From: Apostichopus japonicus
Taxonomy: Eukaryota > Echinodermata > Holothuroidea > Aspidochirotida > Stichopodidae
NCBI RefSeq assembly: GCF_037975245.1
Contig: NC_092562.1
Location: forward strand, 17,623,521 to 17,687,520
Reading direction: 5' to 3'
DNA: 64,000 nucleotides
The notes below the pieces were generated by a model. The model saw only the letters and a program-made list of their open reading frames with translations, made no database searches and was not told where the DNA came from. This document shows positions 26,951 through 39,029 of this stretch, in pieces (within the stretch, counting starts at the first letter, position 1; each line of letters starts with the position of its first letter). The translations under genes and the position numbers were made by a program.

Positions 26951-28750
26951 CCCCGGGTGATGACGTCTTTTGCCGATCCTTTACAGCAAGTGCCTACACG
27001 GGGAGCTGTAAGTATTAGTTAATCCACCTAATATCTCAGTCCATACAGTGGCGCGATGGCTTGGCGCACTGTACGAGCTGATGATCGAGACTCTCTTTTG
27101 CATCCGTGGTTCGAACCCCGGGTGATGACATCTTTTACAGCAACTGCCTACACGGGGAGATGTAAGTATTAGTTAATCCACCTAATATCTCAGTCCATAC
27201 AGTGGCGCGATGGCTTGGCGCACTGTACGAGCTGATGATCGAGACTCTCTTTTGCATCCGTGGTTCGAACCCCGGGTGATGACGTCTTTTGCCGATCTTT
27301 TACAGCAAGTGCCTACACGGGGAGCTGTAAGTATTAGTTAATCCACCTAATATCTCAGTCCATACAGTGGCGCGATGGCTTGGCGCACTGTACAAGCTGA
27401 TGATCGAGACTCTCTTTTGCATCCGTGGTTCGAACCCCGGGTGATGACGTCTTTTGCCGATCTTTTACAGCAAGTGCCTACACGGGGAGATGTAAGTATT
27501 AGTTAACCCACCTAATATCTCAGTCCATACAGTGGCGCGATGGCTTGGCGCACTGTACGAGCTGATGATCGAGACTCTCTTTTGCATCCGTGGTTCGAAC
27601 CCCGGGTGATGACGTCTTTTGCCGATCCTTTACAGCAAGTGCCTACACGGGGAGCTGTAAGTATTAGTTAATCCACCTAATATCTCAGTCCATACAGTGG
27701 CGCGATGGCTTGGCGCACTGTACGAGCTGATGATCGAGACTCTCTTTTGCATCCGTGGTTCGAACCCCGGGTGATGACATCTTTTACAGCAAGTGCATAC
27801 ACGGGGAGATGTAAGTATTAGTTAATCCACCTAATATCTCAGTCCATACAGTGGCGCGATGGCTTGGCGCACTGTACGAGCTGATGATCGAGACTCTCTT
27901 TTGCATCCGTGGTTCGAACCCCGGGTGATGACGTCTTTTGCCGATCTTTTACAGCAAGTGCCTACACGGGGAGCTGTAAGTATTAGTTAATCCACCTAAT
28001 ATCTCAGTCCATACAGTGGCGCGATGGCTTGGCGCACTGTACAAGCTGATGATCGAGACTCTCTTTTGCATCCGTGGTTCGAACCCCGGGTGATGACGTC
28101 TTTTGCCGATCTTTTACAGCAAGTGCCTACACGGGGAGATGTAAGTATTAGTTAACCCACCTAATATCTCAGTCCATACAGTGGCGCGATGGCTTGGCGC
28201 ACTGTACGAGCTGATGATCGAGACTCTCTTTTGCATCCGTGGTTCGAACCCCGGGTGATGACGTCTTTTGCCGATCTTTTACAGCAAGTGCCTACACGGG
28301 GAGCTGTAAGTATTAGTTAATCCACCTAATATCTCAGTCCATACAGTGGCGCGATGGCTTGGCGCACTGTACAAGCTGATGATCGAGACTCTCTTTTGCA
28401 TCCGTGGTTCGAACCCCGGGTGATGACGTCTTTTGCCGATCTTTTACAGCAAGTGCCTACACGGGGAGCTGTAAGTATTAGTTAATCCACCTAATATCTC
28501 AGTCCATACAGTGGCGCGATGGCTTGGCGCACTGTACGAGCTGATGATCGAGACTCTCTTTTGCATCCGTGGTTCGAACCCCGGGTGATGACGTCTTTTG
28601 CCGATCCTTTACAGCAAGTGCCTACACGGGGAGCTGTAAGTATTAGTTAATCCACCTAATATCTCAGTCCATACAGTGGCGCGATGGCTTGGCGCACTGT
28701 ACGAGCTGATGATCGAGACTCTCTTTTGCATCCGTGGTTCGAACCCCGGG
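26950..28750 (+). repeat. Short-period higher-order repeat, 649 bp (4 monomers)
   Basis: GATGACATCTTTTACAGC, in which the TGACGTC element is changed to TGACATC, occurs with GACATC at 27127 and 27776, 649 bp apart. That equals three L and one S monomer. The units that follow each (AGATGTAAG, then ACAAGCTGATG, then AGATGTAAG with TTAACCCACC) come in the same order in both copies. Confidence 0.8.
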
Positions 28751-31700
28751 TGATGACGTCTTTTACAGCAAGTGCCTACACGGGGAGCTGTAAGTATTAG
28801 TTAATCCACCTAATATCTCAGTCCATACATTGGCGCGATGGCTTGGCGCACTGTACGAGCTGATGATCGAGACTCTCTTTTGCATCCGTGGTTCGAACCC
28901 CGGGTGATGACGTCTTTTACAGCAAGTGCCTACACGGGGAGCTGTAAGTATTAGTTAATCCACCTAATATCTCAGTCCATACATTGGCGCGATGGCTTGG
29001 CGCACTGTACGAGCTGATGATCGAGACTCTCTTTTGCATCCGTTGTTCGAACCCCGGGTGATGACGTCTTTTGCCGATCTTTTACAGCAAGTGCCTACAC
29101 GGGGAGATGTAAGTATTAGTTAATCCACCTAATATCTCAGTCCATACAGTGGCGCGATGGCTTGGCGCACTGTACGAGCTGATGATCGAGACTCTCATTT
29201 GCATCCGTTGTTCGAACCCCGGGTGATGACGTCTTTTGCCGATCTTTTACAGCAAGTGCCTACACGGGGAGCTGTAAGTATTAGTTAACCCACCTAATAT
29301 CTCAGTCCATACAGTGGCGCGATGGCTTGGCGCACTGTACGAGCTGATGATCGAGACTCTCTTTTGCATCCGTGGTTCGAACCCCGGGTGATGACGTCTT
29401 TTGCCGATCTTTTACAGCAAGTGCCTACACGGGGAGCTGTAAGTATTAGTTAATCCACCTAATATCTCAGTCCATACAGTGGCGCGATGGCTTGGCGCAC
29501 TGTACAAGCTGATGATCGAGACTCTCTTTTGCATCCGTGGTTCGAACCCCGGGTGATGACGTCTTTTGCCGATCTTTTACAGCAAGTGCCTACACGGGGA
29601 GCTGTAAGTATTAGTTAATCCACCTAATATCTCAGTCCATACAGTGGCGCGATGGCTTGGCGCACTGTACGAGCTGATGATCGAGACTCTCTTTTGCATC
29701 CGTGGTTCGAACCCCGGGTGATGACGTCTTTTGCCGATTTTTTACAGCAAGTGCCTACACGGGGAGCTGTAAGTATTAGTTAATCCACCTAATATCTCAG
29801 TCCATACAGTGGCGCGATGGCTTGGCGCACTGTACGAGCTGATGATCGAGACTCTCTTTTGCATCCGTGGTTCGAACCCCGGGTGATGACGTCTTTTACA
29901 GCAAATGCCTACACGGGGAGCTGTAAGTATAAGTTAATCCACCTAATGTCTCAGTCCATACAGTGGCGCGATGGCTTGGCGCACTGTACGAGCTGATGAT
30001 CGAGACTCTCTTTTGCATCCGTGGTTCGAACCCCGGGTGATGACGTGTTTTGCCGATCTTTTACAGCAAGTGCCTACACGGGGAGCTGTAAGTATTAGTT
30101 AATTCACCTAATATCTCAGTCCATACAGTGGCGCGATGGCTTGGCGCACTGTACGAGCTGATGATCGAGACTCTCTTTTGCATCCGTGGTTCGAACCCCG
30201 GGTGATGACGTCTTTTGCCGATCTTTTACAGCAAGTGCCTACACGGGGAGCTGTAAGTATTAGTTAATCCACCTAATATCTCAGTCCATACAGTGGCGCG
30301 ATGGCTTTGCGCACTGTACGAGCTGATGATCGAGACTCTCTTTTGCATCCGTGGTTCGAACCCCGGGTGATGACGTCCTTTGCCGATCTTTTACAGCAAG
30401 TGCCCACACGGGGAGCTGTAAGTATTAGTTAATCCACCTAATATCTCAGTCCATACAGTGGCGCGATGGCTTGGCGCACTGTACGAGCTGATGATCGAGA
30501 CTCTCTTTTGCATCCGTGGTTCGAACCCCGGGTGATGACGTCTTTTGCCGATCTTTTACAGCAAGTGCCTACACGGGGAGATGTAAGTATTAGTTAATCC
30601 ACCTAATATCTCAGTCCATACAGTGGCGCGATGGCTTGGCGCACTGTACGAGCTGATGATCGAGACTCTCTTTTGCATCCGTGGTTCGAACCCCGGGTGA
30701 TGACGTCTTTTGCCGATCTTTGACAGCAAGTGCCTACACGGGGAGCTGTAAGTATTAGTTAATCCACCTAATATCTCAGTCCATACAGTGGCGCGATGGC
30801 TTTGCGCACTGTACGAGCTAAAGATCGAGACTCTCTTTTGCATCCGTTGTTCGAACCCCGGGTGATGACGTCTTTTACAGCAAGTGCCTACACGGGGAGC
30901 TGTAAGTATTAGTTAATCCACCTAATATCTCAGTCCATACAGTGGCGCGATGGCTTGGCGCACTGTACGAGCTGACGATCGAGACTCTCTTTTGCATCCG
31001 TGGTTCGAACCCCGGGTGATGACGTCTTTTACAGCAAGTGCCTACACGGGGAGCTGTAAGTATTAGTTAATCCACCTAATATCTCAGTCCATACAGTGGC
31101 GCGATGGCTTGGCGCACTGTACGAGCTGATGATCGAGACTCTCTTTTGCATCCGTGGTTCGAACCCCGGGTGATGACGTCTTTTACAGCAAATGCCTACA
31201 CGGGGAGCTGTAAGTATTAGTTAATCCACCTAATATCTCAGTCCATACAGTGGCGCGATGGCTTGGCGCACTGTACGAGCTGATGATCGAGACTCTCTTT
31301 TGCATCCGTGGTTCGAACCCCGGGTGATGACGTCTTTTGCCGATCTTTTACAGCAAGTGCCTACACGGGGAGCTGTAAGTATTAGTTAATCCACCTAATA
31401 TCTCAGTCCATACAGTGGCGCGATGGCTTGGCGCACTGTACGAGCTGATGATCGAGACTCTCTTTTGCATCCGTGGTTCGAACCCCGGGTGATGACGTCT
31501 TTTGCCGATCTTTTACAGCAAGTGCCTACACGGGGAGCTGTAAGTATTAGTTAATCCACCTAATATCTCAGTCCATACAGTGGCGCGATGGCTTGGCGCA
31601 CTGTACGAGCTGATGATCGAGACTCTCTTTTGCATCCGTGGTTCGAACCCCGGGTGATGACGTCTTTTGCCGATCCTTTACAGCAAGTGCCTACACGGGG

Positions 31701-34530
31701 AGCTGTAAGTATTAGTTAATCCACCTAATATCTCAGTCCATACAGTGGCGCGATGGCTTGGCGCACTGTACGAGCTGATGATCGAGACTCTCTTTTGCAT
31801 CCGTGGTTCGAACCCCGGGTGATGACGTCTTTTACAGCAAGTGCCTACACGGGGAGCTGTAAGTATTAGTTAATCCACCTAATATCTCAGTCCATACATT
31901 GGCGCGATGGCTTGGCGCACTGTACGAGCTGATGATCGAGACTCTCTTTTGCATCCGTGGTTCGAACCCCGGGTGATGACGTCTTTTACAGCAAGTGCCT
32001 ACACGGGGAGCTGTAAGTATTAGTTAATCCACCTAATATCTCAGTCCATACATTGGCGCGATGGCTTGGCGCACTGTACGAGCTGATGATCGAGACTCTC
32101 TTTTGCATCCGTTGTTCGAACCCCGGGTGATGACGTCTTTTGCCGATCTTTTACAGCAAGTGCCTACACGGGGAGATGTAAGTATTAGTTAATCCACCTA
32201 ATATCTCAGTCCATACAGTGGCGCGATGGCTTGGCGCACTGTACGAGCTGATGATCGAGACTCTCATTTGCATCCGTTGTTCGAACCCCGGGTGATGACG
32301 TCTTTTGCCGATCTTTTACAGCAAGTGCCTACACGGGGAGCTGTAAGTATTAGTTAACCCACCTAATATCTCAGTCCATACAGTGGCGCGATGGCTTGGC
32401 GCACTGTACAAGCTGATGATCGAGACTCTCTTTTGCATCCGTGGTTCGAACCCCGGGTGATGACGTCTTTTGCCGATCTTTTACAGCAAGTGCCTACACG
32501 GGGAGCTGTAAGTATTAGTTAATCCACCTAATATCTCAGTCCATACAGTGGCGCGATGGCTTGGCGCACTGTACGAGCTGATGATCGAGACTCTCTTTTG
32601 CATCCGTGGTTCGAACCCCGGGTGATGACGTCTTTTGCCGATTTTTTACAGCAAGTGCCTACACGGGGAGCTGTAAGTATTAGTTAATCCACCTAATATC
32701 TCAGTCCATACAGTGGCGCGATGGCTTGGCGCACTGTACGAGCTGATGATCGAGACTCTCTTTTGCATCCGTGGTTCGAACCCCGGGTGATGACGTCTTT
32801 TACAGCAAATGCCTACACGGGGAGCTGTAAGTATAAGTTAATCCACCTAATGTCTCAGTCCATACAGTGGCGCGATGGCTTGGCGCACTGTACGAGCTGA
32901 TGATCGAGACTCTCTTTTGCATCCGTGGTTCGAACCCCGGGTGATGACGTCTTTTGCCGATCTTTTACAGCAAGTGCCTACACGGGGAGCTGTAAGTATT
33001 AGTTAATTCACCTAATATCTCAGTCCATACAGTGGCGCGATGGCTTGGCGCACTGTACGAGCTGATGATCGAGACTCTCTTTTGCATCCGTGGTTCGAAC
33101 CCCGGGTGATGACGTCTTTTGCCGATCTTTTACAGCAAGTGCCTACACGGGGAGCTGTAAGTATTAGTTAATCCACCTAATATCTCAGTCCATACAGTGG
33201 CGCGATGGCTTTGCGCACTGTACGAGCTGATGATCGAGACTCTCTTTTGCATCCGTGGTTCGAACCCCGGGTGATGACGTCTTTTGCCGATCTTTTACAG
33301 CAAGTGCCCACACGGGGAGCTGTAAGTATTAGTTAATCCACCTAATATCTCAGTCCATACAGTGGCGCGATGGCTTGGCGCACTGTACGAGCTGATGATC
33401 GAGACTCTCTTTTGCATCCGTGGTTCGAACCCCGGGTGATGACGTCTTTTGCCGATCTTTTACAGCAAGTGCCTACACGGGGAGCTGTAAGTATTAGTTA
33501 ATCCACCTAATATCTCAGTCCATACAGTGGCGCGATGGCTTGGCGCACTGTACGAGCTGATGATCGAGACTCTCTTTTGCATCCGTGGTTCGAACCCCGG
33601 GTGATGACGTCTTTTGCCGATCTTTGACAGCAAGTGCCTACACGGGGAGCTGTAAGTATTAGTTAATCCACCTAATATCTCAGTCCATACAGTGGCGCGA
33701 TGGCTTTGCGCACTGTACGAGCTAAAGATCGAGACTCTCTTTTGCATCCGTTGTTCGAACCCCGGGTGATGACGTCTTTTACAGCAAGTGCCTACACGGG
33801 GAGCTGTAAGTATTAGTTAATCCACCTAATATCTCAGTCCATACAGTGGCGCGATGGCTTGGCGCACTGTACGAGCTGACGATCGAGACTCTCTTTTGCA
33901 TCCGTGGTTCGAACCCCGGGTGATGACGTCTTTTACAGCAAGTGCCTACACGGGGAGCTGTAAGTATTAGTTAATCCACCTAATATCTCAGTCCATACAG
34001 TGGCGCGATGGCTTGGCGCACTGTACGAGCTGATGATCGAGACTCTCTTTTGCATCCGTGGTTCGAACCCCGGGTGATGACGTCTTTTACAGCAAATGCC
34101 TACACGGGGAGCTGTAAGTATTAGTTAATCCACCTAATATCTCAGTCCATACAGTGGCGCGATGGCTTGGCGCACTGTACGAGCTGATGATCGAGACTCT
34201 CTTTTGCATCCGTGGTTCGAACCCCGGGTGATGACGTCTTTTGCCGATCTTTTACAGCAAGTGCCTACACGGGGAGCTGTAAGTATTAGTTAATCCACCT
34301 AATATCTCAGTCCATACAGTGGCGCGATGGCTTGGCGCACTGTACGAGCTGATGATCGAGACTCTCTTTTGCATCCGTGGTTCGAACCCCGGGTGATGAC
34401 GTCTTTTGCCGATCTTTTACAGCAAGTGCCTACACGGGGAGCTGTAAGTATTAGTTAATCCACCTAATATCTCAGTCCATACAGTGGCGCGATGGCTTGG
34501 CGCACTGTACGAGCTGATGATCGAGACTCT
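28750..34530 (+). repeat. Large tandem duplication, offsets 3069 then 2904 bp
   Basis: GTCCATACAT (ACAGTGG changed to ACATTGG) at 28821 and 31890, and ACTCTCATTT at 29191 and 32260, are 3069 bp apart. GCTGACGATC at 30971 and 33875 is 2904 bp apart. The 165-bp difference is one L monomer, located just after 29280 in the left copy. The paired variants TATAAG plus TAATGTC, GCTTTGCGCAC, TTTGACAGC (near 30720 and 33625) and GAGCTAAAGATC are found in both copies. A third partial copy of the right part (TTTGACAGC, GCTGACGATC) sits at about 39040-39310. Confidence 0.88.
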
Positions 34531-34550
34531 CTTTTGCGAGCCACAGCAAG
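34531..34550 (+). repeat. Truncated monomer junction lacking the B-box
   Basis: At about 34537 the sequence CTCTTTTGC is followed by GAGCC and then ACAGCAAG. The unit has lost the B-box, CCCGGG, GATGACGTC and the pyrimidine boundary, and five bases (GAGCC) not expected from the flanks sit at the break. This junction was seen only once. It lies close to the right end of the 3069/2904-bp duplication. Confidence 0.85.
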
Positions 34551-37500
34551 TGCCTACACGGGGAGCTGTAAGTATTAGTTAATCCACCTAATATCTCAGT
34601 CCATACAGTGGCGCGATGGCTTGGCGCACTGTACGAGCTGATGATCGAGACTCTCTTTTGCATCCGTGGTTCGAACCCCGGGTGATGACGTCTTTTACAG
34701 CAAATGCCTACACGGGGAGCTGTAAGTATTAGTTAATCCACCTAATATCTCAGTCCATACAGTGGCGCGATGGCTTGGCGCACTGTACGAGCTGATGATC
34801 GAGACTCTCTTTTGCATCCGTGGTTCGAACCCCGGGTGATGACGTCTTTTACAGCAAGTGCCTACACGGGGAGCTGTAAGTATTAGTTAATCCACCTAAT
34901 ATCTCAGTCCATACAGTGGCGCGATGGCTTGGCGCACTGTACGAGCTGATGATCGAGACTCTCTTTTGCCTCCGTGGTTCGAACCCCGGGTGATGACGTC
35001 TTTTGCCGATCTTTTACAGCAAGTGCCTACAAGGTTAGCTGTAAGTATTAGTTAATCCACCTAATATCTTAGTCCATACAGTGGCGCGATGGCTTGGCGC
35101 ACTGTACGAGCTGATGATCGAGACTCTCTTTTGCATCCGTGGTTCGAACCCCGGGTGATGACGTCCTTTGCCGATCTTTTACAGCAAGTGTCTACACGGG
35201 GAGCTGTAAGTATTAGTTAATCCACCTAATATCTCAGTCCATACAGTGGCGCGATGGCTTGGCGCACTGTACGAGCTGATGATCGAGACTCTCTTTTGCA
35301 TCCGTGGTTCGAACCCCGGGTGATGACGTCTTTTGCCGATCTTTTACAGCAAGTGCCTACAAGGGGAGCTGTAAGTATTAGTTAATCCACTTAATATCTC
35401 AGTCCATACAGTGGCGCGATGGCTTGGCGCACTGTACGAGCTGATGATCGAGACTCTCTTTTGCATCCGTGGTTCGAACCCCGGGTGATGACGTCTTTTG
35501 CCGATCTTTTACAGCAAGTGCCTACACGAGGAGCTGTAAGTATTAGTTAATCCACCTAATATCTCAGTCCATACAGTGGCGCGATGGCTTGGCGCACTGT
35601 ACGAGCTGATGATCGAGACTCTCTTTTGCCTCCGTGGTTCGAACCCCGGGTGATGACGTCTTTTACAGCAAGTGCCTACACGGGGAGCTGTAAGTATTAG
35701 TTAATCCACCTAATATCTCAGTCCATACAGTGGCGCGATGGCTTGGCGCACTGTACGAGCTGATGATCGAGACTCTCTTTTGCATCCGTGGTTCGAACCC
35801 CGGGTGATGACGTCTTTTACAGCAAGTGCCTACACGGGGAGCTGTAAGTATTAGTTAATCCACCTAATATCTCAGTCCATACAGTGGCGCGATGGCTTGG
35901 CGCACTGTACGAGCTGATGATCGAGACTCTCTTTTGCATCCGTGGTTCGAACCCCGGGTGATGACGTCTTTTGCCGATCTTTTACAGCAAGTGCCTACAC
36001 GGGGAGCTGTAAGTATTAGTTAATCCACCTAATATCTCAGTCCATACAGTGGCGCGATGGCTTGGCGCACTCTACGAGCTGATGATCGAGACTCTCTTTT
36101 GCATCCGTGGTTCGAACCCCGGGTGATGACGTCCTTTGCCGATCTTTTACAGCAAGTGCCTACACGGGGAGCTGTAAGTATTAGTTAATCCACCTAATAT
36201 CTCAGTCCATACAGTGGCGCGATGGCTTGGCGCACTCTACGAGCTGATGATCGAGACTCTCTTTTGCATCCGTGGTTCGAACCCCGGGTGATGACGTCTT
36301 TTACAGCAAGTGCCTACACGGGGAGCTGTAAGTATTAGTTAATCCACCTAATATCTCAGTCCATACAGTGGCGCGATGGCTTGGCGCACTGTACGAGCTG
36401 ATGATCGAGACTCTCTTTTGCATCCGTGGTTCGAACCCCGGGTGATGACGTCTTTTACAGCAAGTGCCTACACGGGGAGCTGTAAGTATTAGTTAATCCA
36501 CCTAATATCTCAGTCCATACAGTGGCGCGATGGCTTGGCGCACTGCACGAGCTGATGATCGAGACTCTCTTTTGCATCCGTGGTTCGAACCCCGGGTGAT
36601 GACGTCTTTTGCCGATCTTTTACAGCAAGTGCCTACACGGGGAGCTGTAAGTATTAGTTAATCCACCTAATATCTCAGTCCATACAGTGGCGCGATGGCT
36701 TGGCGCACTGTACGAGCTGATGATCGAGACTCTCTTTTGCATCCGTGGTTCGAACCCCGGGTGATGACGTCTTTTCAGCAAGTGCCTAAACGGGGAGCTG
36801 TAAGTATTAGTTAATCCACCTAATATCTCAGTCCATACAGTGGCGCGATGGCTTGGCGCACTGTACGAGCTGATGATCGAGACTCTCTATTGCATCCGTG
36901 GTTCGAACCCCGGGTGATGACGTCTTTTGCCGATCTTTTACAGCAAGTGCCTACACGGGGAGCTGTAAGTATTAGTTAATCCACCTAATATCTCAGTCCA
37001 TACAGTGGCGCGATGGCTTGGCGCACTGTACGAGCTGATGATCGAGACTCTCTTTTGCATCCGTGGTTCGAACCCCGGGTGATGACGTCTTTTGCCGATC
37101 TTTTACAGCAAGTGCCTACACGAGGAGCTGTAAGTATTAGTTAATCCACCTAATATCTCAGTCCATACAGTGGCGCGATGGCTTGGCGCACTGTACGAGC
37201 AGATGATCGAGACTCTCTTTTGCCTCCGTGGTTCGAACCCCGGGTGATGACGTCTTTTACAGCAAGTGCCTACACGGGGAGCTGTAAGTATTAGTTAATC
37301 CACCTAATATCTCAGTCCATACAGTGGCGCGATGGCTTGGCGCACTGTACGAGCTGATGATCGAGACTCTCTTTTGCATCCGTGGTTCGAACCCCGGGTG
37401 ATGACGTCTTTTACAGCAAGTGCCTACACGGGGAGCTGTAAGTATTAGTTAATCCACCTAATATCTCAGTCCATACAGTGGCGCGATGGCTTGGCGCACT

Positions 37501-38260
37501 GTACGAGCTCATGATCGAGACTCTCTTTTGCCTCCGTGGTTCGAACCCCGGGTGATGACGTCTTTTACAGCAAGTGCCTACACGGGGAGTTGTAAGTATT
37601 AGTTAATCGACCTAATATCTCAGTCCATACAGTGGCGCGATGGCTTGGCGCACTGTACGAGCTGATGATCGAGACTCTCTTTTGCATCCGTGGTTCGAAC
37701 CCTGGGTGATGACGTCTTTTACAGCAAGTGCCTAAACGGGGAGCTGTAAGTATTAGTTAATCCACCTAATATCTCAGTCCATACAGTGGCGCGATGGCTT
37801 GGCGCACTGTACGAGCTGATGATCGAGACTCTCTTTTGCATCCGTGGTTCGAACCCCGGGTGATGACGTCTTTTGCCGATCTTTTACAGCAAGTGCCTAC
37901 ACGGGGAGCTGTAAGTATTAGTTAATCCACCTAATATCTCAGTCCATACAGTGGCGCGATGGCTTGGCGCACTGTACGAGCTGATGATCGAGACTCTCTT
38001 TTGCATCCGTGGTTTGAACCCCGGGTGATGACGTCTTTTGCCGATCTTTTACAGCAAGTGCCTACAAGGGGAGCTGTAAGTATTAGTTAATCCACCTAAT
38101 ATCTCAGTCCATACAGTGGCGCGATGGCTTGGCGCACTGTACGAGCTGATGATCGAGACTCTCTTTTGCATCCGTGGTTCGAACCCCGGGTGATGACGTC
38201 TTTTGCCGATCTTTTACTGCAAGTGCCTACACGGGGAGCTGTAAGTATTAGTTAATCCAC

Positions 38261-38305
38261 TCAGCAAGTGCCTACACGGGGAGCTGTAAGTATTAGTTAA
38301 TCCAC
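38261..38305 (+). repeat. 45-bp partial monomer next to the LINE insertion, left copy
   Basis: This unit contains only TCAGCAAGTG through TTAATCCAC, that is monomer positions about 19-63. It follows another unit cut at the same CCAC point (38260), and it is followed by ACAGC of the unit that holds the insertion. The A-box, B-box and both dyads are lost or cut here. The cut point CCAC|ACAG suggests a break-repair join. Confidence 0.85.
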
Positions 38306-38310
38306 ACAGC

Positions 38311-38318
38311 AAGTGCCT
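38311..38318 (+). repeat. Target-site duplication, left repeat (AAGTGCCT)
   Basis: AAGTGCCT here is repeated exactly at 38433-38440 on the other side of the foreign 114 bp. It is normal satellite sequence (inside CAGCAAGTGCCTACAC), so removing one copy and the insert restores an ordinary monomer. The last base is ambiguous by one because of neighbouring T and A bases. Confidence 0.85.
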
Positions 38319-38432
38319 TTTCTTCATGGGAGTCTTCTGTTTTGTTAAGCCAGCATAGGCTTTTCAGAAGACTTCCATTCACATTGTAATATTTATGTGA
38401 AAAAACAAATAAATGAATGAATGAATGAATGA
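38319..38432 (+). mobile_element. 5'-truncated LINE-like 3' end, copy 1 (114 bp)
   Basis: This is foreign sequence unlike the satellite. It contains a stem-loop, then an A/T-rich stretch, the polyadenylation signal AATAAA at 38408-38413, and a tail of ATGA repeats to 38432. An 8-bp target-site duplication (AAGTGCCT) flanks it. Severe 5' truncation, a 3' stem-loop, a short-repeat tail and short target duplications are typical of LINE insertion by target-primed reverse transcription. TGAA/AATG tails are known from L2/CR1-group elements, among others. It could instead be a SINE using a LINE 3' end. No coding sequence remains. The tail lies on the + strand, so the element inserted in the same sense as the satellite monomers. 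Confidence 0.75.
38332..38372 (+). other. Stem-loop in the LINE 3' end, copy 1
   Basis: GTCTTCTG at 38332-38339 pairs perfectly with CAGAAGAC at 38365-38372. Inside it AAGCC (38347-38351) pairs with GGCTT (38358-38362) around an AGCATA loop. The two stems are separated by an internal loop. In several LINE families a 3' hairpin is recognised by the reverse transcriptase, so this is a plausible recognition element; that function is inferred. Confidence 0.65.
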
Positions 38433-38440
38433 AAGTGCCT
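38433..38440 (+). repeat. Target-site duplication, right repeat (AAGTGCCT)
   Basis: This is an exact repeat of 38311-38318. It directly follows the ATGA-repeat tail and continues into normal satellite (ACACGGGGAG). Confidence 0.85.
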
Positions 38441-38639
38441 ACACGGGGAGCTGTAAGTATTAGTTAATCCACCTAATATCTCAGTCCATACAGTGGCGCG
38501 ATGGCTTGGCGCACTGTACGAGCTGATGATCGAGACTCTCTTTTGCATCCGTGGTTCGAACCCCGGGTGATGACGTCTTTTACAGCAAGTGCCTACACGG
38601 GGAGCTGTAAGTATTAGTTAATCCACCTAATATCTCAGT

Positions 38640-38665
38640 CCATATAGTGGACTGATCGAGACTCT
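38640..38665 (+). repeat. Monomer with a 28-bp internal deletion removing the A-box, left copy
   Basis: The usual AGTGGCGCGATGG..GATCGAG is replaced by TAGTGGACTGATCGAG. Compared with consensus, 28 bases are missing, covering most of the D-arm hairpin and the A-box-like sequence. The B-box is intact. The same deletion is present 7862 bp away near 46512, so it preceded the segmental duplication. This copy also has CATATAG where its partner has CATACAG. Confidence 0.85.
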
Positions 38666-39029
38666 CTTTTGCATCCGTGGTTCGAACCCCGGGTGATGAC
38701 GTCTTTTGCCGATCTTTTACAGCAAGTGCCTACACGGGGAGCTGTAAGTATTAGTTAATCCACCTAATGTCTCAGTCCATACAGTGGCGCGATGGCTTGG
38801 CGCACTGTACGAGCTGATGATCGAGACTCTCTTTTGCATCCGTGGTTCGAACCCCGGGTGATGACGTCTTTTGTCGATCTTTTACAGCAAGTGCCTAAAC
38901 GGGGAGCTGTAAGTATTAGTTAATCCACCTAATATCTCAGTCCATACAGTGGCGCGATGGCTTGGCGCACTGTACGAGCTGATGATCGAGACTCTCTTTT
39001 GCATCCGTGGTTCGAACCCCGGGTGATGA

